From the NCBI GenBank assembly GCA_023265215.1, contig JAHFUH010000350.1, positions 1-6,047 of the forward strand: a DNA stretch of 6,047 bases, in the 5' to 3' direction. The DNA comes from Acidobacteriota bacterium (GTDB lineage Bacteria; Acidobacteriota; UBA6911). Under the pieces are notes generated by a model that saw only the letters and a list, made by a program, of their open reading frames with translations, ran no database searches and was not told the DNA's origin. Made by a program: the position numbers and the translations under genes. Shown piece after piece: positions 1 through 5,197 of this stretch. Position 1 is the first letter of the stretch. Each line of letters starts with the position of its first letter.

Positions 1-8
1 GCATTCAT

Positions 9-46
9 CCCAGGGTTGACCGCAAAAAGCAGCGGTCAACCCTGGG
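9..46. repeat. Perfect 15-bp inverted repeat (hairpin)
   Basis: Positions 9-23 (CCCAGGGTTGACCGC) are exactly complementary to 32-46, with an 8-nt A-rich loop. Neither flank has a T-tract, so it is not a standard terminator. It begins the structured element at the left edge and may continue outside the window. Confidence 0.85.
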
Positions 47-50
47 CTAT

Positions 51-98
51 GAGACGCAACGCCTTCGGCGTTGACTGCAGCGCCGATGCCGGCGTCTC
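51..98. repeat. Nested inverted repeats (branched structure)
   Basis: GAGACGC at 51-57 pairs with GCGTCTC at 92-98. Inside lies a tight hairpin, AACGCC (58-63) with GGCGTT (67-72), around a TTC loop. An alternative hairpin, CGCCG (81-85) with CGGCG (90-94), competes with the outer stem. The layout suggests a folded RNA or DNA repeat unit, not a coding sequence. Confidence 0.6.
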
Positions 99-173
99 CT
101 GGCCACTTTGACAATGCCGTAACGCAGCCAAAACGAAGCTTGCCCCCAGTGTCAAGTGTGTCCCGCGGCCAGG
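98..173. repeat. Bulged long-range inverted repeat
   Basis: CCTGGCC (98-104) pairs with GGCCAGG (167-173). Just inside, ACTTTGACA (105-113) pairs with TGTCAAGT (150-157) with one bulged T. The right side carries a 9-nt internal bulge. The pairing is imperfect, so support is moderate. Confidence 0.4.
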
Positions 174-179
174 GCATGG

Positions 180-197
180 CTGGGCCTTCGGACCCAG
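180..197. repeat. Short hairpin with TTCG loop
   Basis: CTGGG (180-184) pairs with CCCAG (193-197). There is a C/A mismatch at 185/192 and an inner C-G pair closing a TTCG loop. On the minus strand the mismatch becomes a G-U wobble. A further GC hairpin, GCCGGC at 217-222 with 233-238, follows about 20 bases away. Confidence 0.45.
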
Positions 198-269
198 TTC
201 TCGTCGCTCGCGCCTAGCCGGCGGGCCTGGGGGCCGGCAGCAAAATGCCAAGTAATTCTTGCGCATGCC

Positions 270-1064
270 CTAAAGAGCCGTGCGCGCTATCGTCAGCACA
301 GAAACCCGGAAGCAGCCTGCATCAATCAGAGTTTGGGCGGCGCTGGAAGCTGTGGCTCCTGTTGTCATCACATCATCGATCAGGAGAATGCGTTTGTTCT
401 TGATTTGCATGGGATCGACACAACAAAAAGCCTTCCGAACATTTTCAAATCGCCGAGAGTCGGAAAGCCCGACTTGGGGAAGAGTAGAGCGGGACCTGAC
501 TAGCGTTCTGCCGCTGAACGGCATTGCGATCCTGGCAGCCAGCGCGCGGGCAAGAAGCTCGGACTGATTGTAGCCGCGCTCGCGTTTTCTCTTGGAATGT
601 AGCGGTACGGGAATGATCAGGTCAAAATCTGCCTGACTCCAGGATTCAAAAAAGATGGAGGCCAAAAGCGGCGCTAGGAGTCCCACCAGATTCCTTCTGC
701 CGTGGAATTTCAATGCCTGGATAAGATGACTTAGTTCGCCGGTGTAATAGCCGAATGCACGCGCCCCGGAATAGGGCGGCAGGTCCAGGATACATTTGCC
801 GCAAAGATACTCCCCGCTTTTATCAAAATTATTGAGCGGCAATCCACAACAGGAACATCGGGGAGGTTCAATTTTTAATGCGACAGCTTTGTCCCAGCAA
901 GCCGCACATATGCCGCAATCCTGCCTTCGCGCAAGCGGGACAGAGCATATAGAACAGGTCTCCGGGTAGATCAGGTTCAGAATGCAATCGAGTATTTGAC
1001 GTTTGCGAGAAGCAGGCAAATCCCGGGTTGTAGGGAAATAAGGATTAGGCGCCACCGCAATCAA
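270..1064 (-). CDS. comF: ComF family phosphoribosyltransferase-like protein
   Basis: ComF/GntX family protein, 264 residues. In competent bacteria ComF is needed for uptake of single-stranded DNA into the cytoplasm. Most family members, including this one, have no proven substrate. The N-terminal part carries two zinc-ribbon-like cysteine sets: C37-x2-C40 with C53-x2-C56, and C70-x2-C73 with C88-x2-C91. The phosphoribosyltransferase part includes YTGELSHLIQALKFHG (107-122), IPVPLH (151-156), RERGYNQSELLA (161-172) and the PRPP-binding loop ILLIDDVMTTGATA (226-239). The first possible start is TTG, directly after an in-frame TAG and with no visible Shine-Dalgarno. The family usually begins about 10-15 residues before the first cysteine pair, so translation may really start later, for example at TTG 1019. 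It is separated from the DksA-like gene by a hairpin repeat and is probably its own transcription unit. No other competence genes are in view. Confidence 0.92.
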   Translation of the reverse strand: MIAVAPNPYFPTTRDLPASRKRQILDCILNLIYPETCSICSVPLARRQDCGICAACWDKAVALKIEPPRCSCCGLPLNNFDKSGEYLCGKCILDLPPYSGARAFGYYTGELSHLIQALKFHGRRNLVGLLAPLLASIFFESWSQADFDLIIPVPLHSKRKRERGYNQSELLARALAARIAMPFSGRTLVRSRSTLPQVGLSDSRRFENVRKAFCCVDPMQIKNKRILLIDDVMTTGATASSAAQTLIDAGCFRVSVLTIARTAL

Positions 1065-1070
1065 CTATAT

Positions 1071-1106
1071 GCGCGGACATATATAATTGCAAATGAGCAA
1101 AACCAA
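1071..1106 (-). promoter_or_regulatory. Possible promoter for comF
   Basis: On the minus strand, TTGGTT (1101-1106) and TATATG (1078-1083) are separated by 17 bases, with an AT-rich stretch around the -10. Each element matches 4 of 6 consensus bases. Transcription would begin near 1071, leaving almost no leader before the TTG at 1064. That also hints that a later comF start may be used. Confidence 0.35.
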
Positions 1107-1165
1107 AACACCACAGATTTCACGGATTACCACGGATTTAAATTTTCACAAATCCGTGTCGTTTT
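1105..1165. repeat. Hairpin repeat, 'CCACGGATT' family, copy 1
   Basis: The outer arms are 1105-1120 and 1150-1165. They pair over 16 positions with one true mismatch (1111/1159) and two A/C mismatches that become G-U in minus-strand RNA. A second internal copy of the arm (CACGGATTT, 1131-1139) also pairs perfectly with 1150-1158, so two folds compete. Three variants of the motif CACRGATTW recur about every 10 bases (1112, 1121, 1131). The element lies 23 bases past the stop of the DksA-like gene. In that direction its last arm ends in TTTT, followed by GGTTTT, so it may act as a weak terminator. A related copy lies at 5198-5256. Confidence 0.7.
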
Positions 1166-1188
1166 ATTTTGTTAGGACCTTCCTTCCA

Positions 1189-1545
1189 TTACTGCTCCAG
1201 CCGTCCCTTCTCCAAAAGGTTCTGGCATTGAACGCAGAGTCCTGTCCATGGCACCGCCTCAAGCCTTTTGGGTTGAATTGGGTTTTCGCAGTTCGTGCAA
1301 ACTCCATACGTTTTGTCTTTGATACGACTTAGCGCCTCGCGGATTTGTTGGAGGACATGCCGATCTCCCGAGCTCTTGCCAAAATTGAACTCTTTCGTGT
1401 AGGAATCGACCGCCATATCAGCGACATCCTGTATATCTTGATCTTTTTCGCGACCGTAGCCTTCTGTCCTCTGAACCATATGAGTCAAAGAGAGTTGCTT
1501 CTGCAGCAGCTTGTCTTTAAAAAAGTCCAGCTTTTTCCCATCCAT
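1189..1545 (-). CDS. DksA/TraR-type C4 zinc-finger protein
   Basis: Small DksA/TraR-family protein of 118 residues; E. coli DksA has 151. Family members insert a coiled coil into the secondary channel of RNA polymerase and, with ppGpp, repress rRNA promoters and activate biosynthetic ones. The sequence shows a charged helical N-terminal half and a C4 zinc finger, C83-x2-C86-x17-C104-x2-C107, followed by a short helix. DVADMA at 40-45 fits the DxxDxA motif that DksA carries at its coiled-coil tip, which suggests a working polymerase regulator and not just a structural zinc protein. I chose ATG 1545 because TAGGA lies 9 bases upstream (1555-1559). An in-frame TTG at 1578 would add 11 residues. 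The gene begins 36 bases after the rlmH stop, so the two are probably co-transcribed. Whether it is a true DksA orthologue or a paralogue cannot be settled from this window. Confidence 0.9.
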   Translation of the reverse strand: MDGKKLDFFKDKLLQKQLSLTHMVQRTEGYGREKDQDIQDVADMAVDSYTKEFNFGKSSGDRHVLQQIREALSRIKDKTYGVCTNCENPIQPKRLEAVPWTGLCVQCQNLLEKGRLEQ

Positions 1546-1581
1546 TTTATTCCATCCTACCCGTCTAATTCGGCGCAAGTG

Positions 1582-2061
1582 TCAATTGCTGCCTTTGTGA
1601 TACGGAATCTTGCGTATGATGCACAGAGCGCGATATATCTGCTCCATCACCAGGACACGGCACATGTCATGAGTCCATGTCATTTTGCCCAAGGAGAGCA
1701 CGAGATGAGCCCGGCTGGTGATCTCAGGGCTCAAACCCTCCGGCCCGCCAATAACAAATGTGATCAGTCGAGCCCCGCGGTTCTGTTCGGCCTCCAGCCA
1801 CTTCGCCAAGCCTGGGGACGTGAACTGGGCACCCTCTTCGTCCAGCGCGACAAGCCGCCCATTTTCCGGCAAGTGCTTGCCTAACTCTTCCCCTTCATCC
1901 TTGATCAATTGTGCGGCAGGAAGAGACCCTTTTTTGGAAAGATCGCGCAATTCGACAATTTCACAGGGAATCAGGCGATGAATTCTTCCCAGGTAATCCG
2001 AAACCAGAGATCTTATCTCCGAGTTTTTTGTTTTTCCAACCCAGAGAAATCGTATGCGCAT
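1582..2061 (-). CDS. rlmH: 23S rRNA pseudouridine1915 N3-methyltransferase RlmH
   Basis: RlmH (formerly YbeA), a small SPOUT-fold methyltransferase that uses S-adenosylmethionine to methylate N3 of the pseudouridine at 23S rRNA position 1915, in helix 69, on assembled 70S ribosomes. With the chosen start it is 159 residues; the E. coli enzyme has 155. Family features are the N-terminal MRIRFLWVGKTK, the SAM-binding FVIGGPEGLSP (102-112), and the C-terminal block with LSLGKMTWTH, EQIYRA and the terminal IPYHKGSN that forms part of the SPOUT knot. An in-frame TTG at 2088 would add nine residues not seen in the family. I prefer ATG 2061 because it aligns with the usual N-terminus and because a promoter at 2096-2124 would start transcription at about 2089. 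No good Shine-Dalgarno precedes either start. Confidence 0.96.
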   Translation of the reverse strand: MRIRFLWVGKTKNSEIRSLVSDYLGRIHRLIPCEIVELRDLSKKGSLPAAQLIKDEGEELGKHLPENGRLVALDEEGAQFTSPGLAKWLEAEQNRGARLITFVIGGPEGLSPEITSRAHLVLSLGKMTWTHDMCRVLVMEQIYRALCIIRKIPYHKGSN

Positions 2062-2088
2062 AACCGGGATCTGGGCCGCCTCAGGCAA

Positions 2089-2124
2089 AGGGCTAATTCT
2101 ACAGAAACAACCCCCTCATTTCAA
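2089..2124 (-). promoter_or_regulatory. Sigma70-type promoter for rlmH and the DksA-like gene
   Basis: On the minus strand, TTGAAA (2119-2124) and TAGAAT (2096-2101) are 17 bases apart, each matching 5 of 6 consensus bases. Predicted transcription starts near 2089. It lies in the 114-base gap between rsfS and rlmH, so the last two genes could be expressed apart from nadD-rsfS. Confidence 0.65.
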
Positions 2125-2175
2125 CAAAGGCTCTGAATTAATACATTCCGGCTTCTGGCTACCGGCTTGAGATGA

Positions 2176-2568
2176 TCATTGGACCTTTTTCGATTTCGTC
2201 CGGCTCGGCCTGGGCTTTGCCTCCTCCAACAGTTTGCTGGCATCCAACCGTTTTCCGTCTCTCCACAACCGCTCCAGATCGTAATAAGCCCGGGCGTTTT
2301 TCGAAAATATGTGGATGACGAGATCGATATAGTCCATCAAAATCCACTCGGCATTCTGATACCCCTCCACATGAGAGGGCCTAATTCCGTTCGCCTTGAG
2401 GCGCTGCTCCACCTCATCGGCAATAGCCTGCATCTGTCGCGAAGAATCACCTGTGCAAATAAGGAAAAAATTGGCGAATGTGGCGACTCCGGAAATATCC
2501 AGGGCCACAAGGTCGCTCGCTTTCTTGGCATCTGCCGCATTGACGGCAATTTTCAGAGCATCAGTCAT
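2176..2568 (-). CDS. rsfS: Ribosomal silencing factor RsfS
   Basis: RsfS (Iojap/YbeB family), 130 residues. It binds ribosomal protein L14 on the 50S subunit and blocks joining with 30S, lowering translation when nutrients are scarce. Seen in the sequence: the core DLVALDISGVATFANFFLICTG (written in parts: DLVALDIS at about 19-26, FANFFLICTG at about 31-40), the segment SSRQMQAIADEVE, and the C-terminal HVEGYQNAEWILMDY followed by DLVIHIF and YYDLERLW, all typical of the family. A basic tail (KPRPSRTKSKK) extends beyond the usual core. The ATG overlaps the nadD stop by four bases (ATGA), which indicates translational coupling. nadD-rsfS adjacency is widespread in bacteria. Confidence 0.96.
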   Translation of the reverse strand: MTDALKIAVNAADAKKASDLVALDISGVATFANFFLICTGDSSRQMQAIADEVEQRLKANGIRPSHVEGYQNAEWILMDYIDLVIHIFSKNARAYYDLERLWRDGKRLDASKLLEEAKPRPSRTKSKKVQ

Positions 2569-3254
2569 CTCTCACCATATAGATTTAGTTTTCGAATGTA
2601 ATCGCGAGCAGGCGCCGGAACCGCCGATTTAATGGATTTGCCCGCGCCTGCCAGGGTCCGGATTTTGGTTGCCGAGATGTCCGGCGCATCAATATCCACA
2701 ATGTAAATGCGGTTTTCGCCGGAACGTTCTTCCACCGCTATTCGATGCTGGATTTGAACGCGCCCGAGTCCGCAGAGATTCCGCACCAGGGGAAGCGATC
2801 GCACCGGCAAAACATCTTTCGGATCCTCCATACTCGCACCGGGACGCAGAACAAAAATAAAATTATATGTAGCCAAAAGCGTTTCGCTTTCGCGCCAGGA
2901 TTTCACTTCGTTCAACGAATCTCCCCCGGCGATGAAGTAAAAAACGCCTTTGGATCGGGGGACATGACATGCAAGCTTCCTCAACGTATCGACTGAAAAC
3001 GGGCTTGCATCAGGCTCCAACTCTATAAGAGAAGGGACAAAAGAGGGTTTCCTGGAAGTCGCCAGGCATACCATCGCGTACCGGTGCACGAATGGAATCA
3101 TCTCTTCGGCGGATTTGTGAGGAGGCGAGCCGGCTACAACAAAATGCACCTGAGATAGCGAAAAAAGCCGCTGGCACGATCGAGCGATATGCAGGTGTCC
3201 GAAATGAATCGGATTGAAGGATCCGCCAAGAACTCCTAGTCTAACGCCCCCCAA
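2565..3254 (-). CDS. nadD: Nicotinate-nucleotide adenylyltransferase NadD
   Basis: NadD transfers AMP from ATP to nicotinate mononucleotide, giving NaAD and pyrophosphate. This is the next-to-last step of NAD synthesis by both de novo and salvage routes. The 229-residue protein is a single nucleotidyltransferase domain. Visible motifs are GGSFNPIHFGH (10-20, holding the HxGH signature), SPPHK (43-47), SPFSVDTL (84-91), FIAGGDSLNEVKSW (107-120) and ISATKIR (193-199, the C-terminal SxTxxR signature). The start is TTG: AGGAGGAG (3261-3268) lies six bases upstream, and the reading begins just before the GVLGGSFNP strand as usual. It is the first gene of a nadD-rsfS unit with its own strong promoter. 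The family often has IGADSL where this protein has AGGDSL, a mild variation. Confidence 0.97.
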   Translation of the reverse strand: MGGVRLGVLGGSFNPIHFGHLHIARSCQRLFSLSQVHFVVAGSPPHKSAEEMIPFVHRYAMVCLATSRKPSFVPSLIELEPDASPFSVDTLRKLACHVPRSKGVFYFIAGGDSLNEVKSWRESETLLATYNFIFVLRPGASMEDPKDVLPVRSLPLVRNLCGLGRVQIQHRIAVEERSGENRIYIVDIDAPDISATKIRTLAGAGKSIKSAVPAPARDYIRKLNLYGER

Positions 3255-3260
3255 TCAGCT

Positions 3261-3268
3261 CTCCTCCT
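3261..3268 (-). promoter_or_regulatory. Strong ribosome binding site of nadD
   Basis: AGGAGGAG on the minus strand, six bases before a TTG codon. It decides the nadD start in the absence of an ATG nearby. Confidence 0.85.
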
Positions 3269-3319
3269 GAATCCTATCTGAAATCATGTGAGGAACGTAA
3301 TTGTCACATCTGAATAGCA

Positions 3320-3354
3320 GGTTCTAATTATATACCCGGAGTCATGAGTCTCAA
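3320..3354 (-). promoter_or_regulatory. Sigma70-type promoter for nadD-rsfS
   Basis: On the minus strand, TTGAGA (3349-3354) and a perfect TATAAT (3327-3332) are separated by 16 bases. Transcription is predicted to start near 3320, giving a leader of about 65 bases before the nadD TTG. The -35 box lies one base from the end of the palindrome at 3356-3416. Confidence 0.75.
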
Positions 3355-3355
3355 A

Positions 3356-3416
3356 GGTAGACGCAGCGTCCGGCCGCGTGGTTTCGAACTGAACGCGGCG
3401 AGACGCCGCGTCTACC
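3356..3416. repeat. 61-bp imperfect palindrome between obg and nadD
   Basis: The arms 3356-3379 and 3393-3416 (outer bases GGTAGACGC and GCGTCTACC) pair over 24 positions with three mismatches, around a 13-base loop. Two of the mismatches (3365/3407 and 3371/3401) become G-U wobbles in minus-strand RNA; the third (3372/3400) stays unpaired. It begins at the base after the obg TAG and ends one base before the nadD -35 box. Only TTT follows it in the obg direction, so it is at best a weak terminator, though it could protect the 3' end of obg mRNA. It looks like a dispersed intergenic repeat inserted exactly at a gene boundary. Confidence 0.8.
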
Positions 3417-4406
3417 CTAATTCAGCATGCCGTCCAATTCGCCGATCAATTCTTTTATTCCGTGGCCCGTTACAGCAGAGATGATCAAGAAAGGCAGCTT
3501 GCGACGATTGCACATGGATCGCAGTCGGGATATTTTCTTGGGATCAGAAAGGACATCGATTTTTGAAGCTACCACCAACTGCTTTCTTTCCAGGAGTTGT
3601 TTATCAAAAAGAGCGAGTTCCTTCACTATGGTTTTGAAATCAGAAACAGGATCCCTCGTGGTATCCGAAACATCGATCATATGGACCAGAACCCTGGTCC
3701 GCTCGACATGCTTTAAAAACAGGTCTCCCAGCCCGTGGCCTTCGTGTGCTCCTTCGATCAGTCCGGGGATATCCGCCACGACAAAACTTCGGAATTCTTC
3801 AACCCGCACTACACCGAGATGGGGTGACAGCGTGGTAAACGGATAATCCGCAATTTTAGGTTTGGCGGAGCTGATGCGCGAAATAAGTGTGGATTTCCCC
3901 ACATTCGGGAATCCGACCAGGCCGACGTCGGCAATGAGTTTGAGGCTTAGCGACAACTCCAGTTCCTCGCCGGGCCGTCCAGGCTCAACGCGTCTCGGCG
4001 CCTGATTGGTTGAGGTGGCAAAACGGGCATTGCCCCTGCCGCCGTGTCCCCCCGATGCGACCTTCAGGCGCTCACCCGGCTGTGAAAAGTCGTTCAGCAG
4101 TTCATGTTCCGGTTCTCTAAAAGCCTGGGTCCCGGGCGGAACAAGTATAGTGATGTCGATTCCATCCTTGCCGTGCCGGTTATCTCCCTCGCCATGGCGG
4201 CCCCGCTGCGCCTTGAAAATCCTCTTGTACTGGAAATGGAGCAGAGTATTGACCCGCTCGGAGCACTCGATATAGATGTCTCCGCCTTTTCCACCATCTC
4301 CGCCGCTCGGCCCTCCTTTGGGCACAAATTTCTCTCTTCTGAAGGCGAGACACCCGTTGCCTCCGCCTCCGGCGATCACGCGTATTGTTGCACGATCAAT
4401 GAACAA
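3417..4406 (-). CDS. obg: Obg family GTPase (ribosome assembly)
   Basis: Obg/CgtA GTPase, 329 residues. It binds the 50S subunit late in assembly and is tied to stress and ppGpp signalling. The glycine-rich Obg fold spans about 1-158, with the diagnostic GGDGGKGGD at 35-43 and GGHGGRGN at 119-126. The G domain then shows G1 GFPNVGKST (165-173), the switch I TT (191-192), G3 DIPGLIEGA (212-220), G4 SKID (281-284) and G5 ISAVTG (about 311-316). There is no C-terminal OCT domain, so this is a short form. The G4 motif has Ser where the canonical NKxD has Asn. The start is TTG; it matches the family N-terminus (MFxD), and no ATG lies in frame upstream. No strong Shine-Dalgarno or promoter is visible. 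An intrinsic terminator lies between rpmA and obg, so obg may rely on read-through or a weak promoter. Confidence 0.97.
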   Translation of the reverse strand: MFIDRATIRVIAGGGGNGCLAFRREKFVPKGGPSGGDGGKGGDIYIECSERVNTLLHFQYKRIFKAQRGRHGEGDNRHGKDGIDITILVPPGTQAFREPEHELLNDFSQPGERLKVASGGHGGRGNARFATSTNQAPRRVEPGRPGEELELSLSLKLIADVGLVGFPNVGKSTLISRISSAKPKIADYPFTTLSPHLGVVRVEEFRSFVVADIPGLIEGAHEGHGLGDLFLKHVERTRVLVHMIDVSDTTRDPVSDFKTIVKELALFDKQLLERKQLVVASKIDVLSDPKKISRLRSMCNRRKLPFLIISAVTGHGIKELIGELDGMLN

Positions 4407-4455
4407 TGTCAGATCCCAGTACTTTTTTCGCCCGAGCTTCGGGGAATGAAAAATT

Positions 4456-4482
4456 AAAAAAAAAGGACCCCGGTTGGGGTCC
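4456..4482 (-). terminator. Intrinsic terminator after rpmA
   Basis: On the minus strand, a 7-bp GC-rich stem, GGACCCC (4476-4482) with GGGGTCC (4465-4471), closes a 4-base loop and is followed at once by nine T residues (4456-4464). It lies about 29 bases past the rpmA stop and some 50 bases before the obg start. This is the clearest terminator in the window. Confidence 0.92.
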
Positions 4483-4510
4483 CCTCAAAAATCAAGCTGG
4501 TTGCCCTTTA

Positions 4511-4768
4511 TCAGGCTTCCGTACGGATATGTATGAACTTGCCCAGGCGCCCCCGGTTCTGAAATTCCACCTTCCCGGATATTTTGGCAAACAAGGTATC
4601 ATCACTTCCTATCCCGACATTCAAGCCGGGTTTGAATTTTGTGCCCCGCTGCCGCACGAGAATAGCTCCGCCGTCCACCAACTGGCCTGCAAAACGCTTT
4701 ACTCCAAGCCTTTGGGAATGGCTGTCTCTTCCATTCCTGGAGCTGCCGACTCCTTTTTTGTGTGCCAT
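4511..4768 (-). CDS. rpmA: 50S ribosomal protein L27
   Basis: L27 is a large-subunit protein whose N-terminal tail reaches the peptidyl-transferase centre and helps place tRNA substrates. The 85-residue length is standard. The sequence starts MAHKKGVGSSRNGRDS and continues with RLGVKRFAGQ, ILVRQRGTKF and PGLNVGIGSDDTLFA, all conserved in the family. There is no N-terminal extension needing protease cleavage as in Firmicutes, so the mature tail is made directly. The ATG is preceded by AAGGGG (4776-4781) at seven bases, overlapping the rplU stop. Only 11 bases separate it from rplU, so the two are co-translated from one mRNA that ends at the terminator downstream. VDGGAILVRQ is a slight variation on the usual KAGNIIVRQ. 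Confidence 0.98.
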   Translation of the reverse strand: MAHKKGVGSSRNGRDSHSQRLGVKRFAGQLVDGGAILVRQRGTKFKPGLNVGIGSDDTLFAKISGKVEFQNRGRLGKFIHIRTEA

Positions 4769-4779
4769 GATTAAACCCC

Positions 4780-5097
4780 TTAGCCTGCTACGTTGATTTT
4801 ATCAATGCGGACTTCTGAATGCTGCTGGCGGTGTCCGCGCGTGCGGCGATACTGCTTTTTCTTTTTATATTTGAACACCAGCACCTTATCATCTTTCCCC
4901 TGAGATGCCAAAACGCCCTGAACGGATGCGCCTTCTACCAAAGGCTTACCGATATAAGTCTTGTCATCTGTTTTTATCAGGAGAACATCCTTAAATTCTA
5001 TCGGCGCACCGGATTCGGCTTCGAGCTTCTCAACCCGAACCACTTCCCCTTCAGAAACACGGTACTGCTTTCCGCCGCTCATGATCACTGCATACAC
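4780..5097 (-). CDS. rplU: 50S ribosomal protein L21
   Basis: L21 binds 23S rRNA in the large subunit, in contact with L20. The 105-residue length is typical. Conserved pieces are YAVIMSGGKQYRV at the N-terminus, IEFKDVLLI near 33-41, GKPLVEGASVQG, and the basic KYKKKKQYRRTRGHRQ segment that contacts rRNA. The start is GTG, supported by GGGAGGTG (5103-5110) five bases upstream. An out-of-frame ATG overlaps the region and is not the start. It is the first gene of the rplU-rpmA unit. The leader of roughly 180 bases back to the histidine kinase stop holds a hairpin repeat. I could not find a convincing promoter in it. Confidence 0.98.
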   Translation of the reverse strand: MYAVIMSGGKQYRVSEGEVVRVEKLEAESGAPIEFKDVLLIKTDDKTYIGKPLVEGASVQGVLASQGKDDKVLVFKYKKKKQYRRTRGHRQQHSEVRIDKINVAG

Positions 5098-5102
5098 AAT
5101 TT

Positions 5103-5110
5103 CACCTCCC
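5103..5110 (-). promoter_or_regulatory. Ribosome binding site of rplU
   Basis: GGGAGGTG on the minus strand, five bases before a GTG codon. It fixes the L21 start at 5097. Confidence 0.85.
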
Positions 5111-5197
5111 GGGCCGAAATAGTAGATTTAACCAAGAAGTGGCGAAAAAGGCAATACCAAATGCATTTTGAAAGTAATGGAACATGCGGGGACCGAC

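Larger units (their letters stand above)
1..269. other. Gene-free, GC-rich stretch with nested inverted repeats downstream of comF
   Basis: No credible gene is seen here on either strand; the short open frames are low-complexity (rich in Pro, Arg, Gly and Ala) and match no family I know. Instead the stretch holds a series of inverted repeats: a perfect 15-bp stem (9-46), a nested 7-bp stem with inner hairpins (51-98), a bulged long-range pairing (98-173), a UUCG-capped hairpin (180-197) and a 6-bp GC stem (217-238). None is followed by a T-tract in the comF direction, so none is a clear intrinsic terminator. It looks like a dispersed noncoding repeat element or a composite of several. That reading is inference, since only one copy is in view. 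Confidence 0.55.

Noticed and set aside
108..136. TTGACA on the plus strand as a promoter -35 box
   Set aside because: No acceptable -10 lies at the right distance and there is no plus-strand gene to serve.
156..503. Plus-strand open frame of 115 codons at the left edge
   Set aside because: It overlaps the well-supported comF gene in antisense and its remaining part is low-complexity; no family motif and no ribosome binding site.
1112..1139. Short tandem motif CACRGATTW as a possible CRISPR or operator array
   Set aside because: Units are only about 10 bases with no spacers; they are better explained as arms of the hairpin repeat shared with 5198-5256.
1345..1884. Plus-strand open frame of 179 codons
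   Set aside because: It runs antisense across the DksA-like gene and rlmH, both of which show clear family motifs, so it is a shadow frame.
2148..2168. Direct repeat CCGGCTT twice in 21 bases between rsfS and rlmH
   Set aside because: Too short, and without pairing or a regulatory context; likely chance or a minor repeat remnant.
4431..4443. Small hairpin (5-bp stem, 3-base loop) just upstream of obg
   Set aside because: No T-tract in the obg direction and a very short stem; no function can be argued.
5098..5197. Promoter or L21-type leader regulation upstream of rplU
   Set aside because: Only poor -35/-10 pairings were found, and no structure resembling a known ribosomal-protein leader could be recognised.
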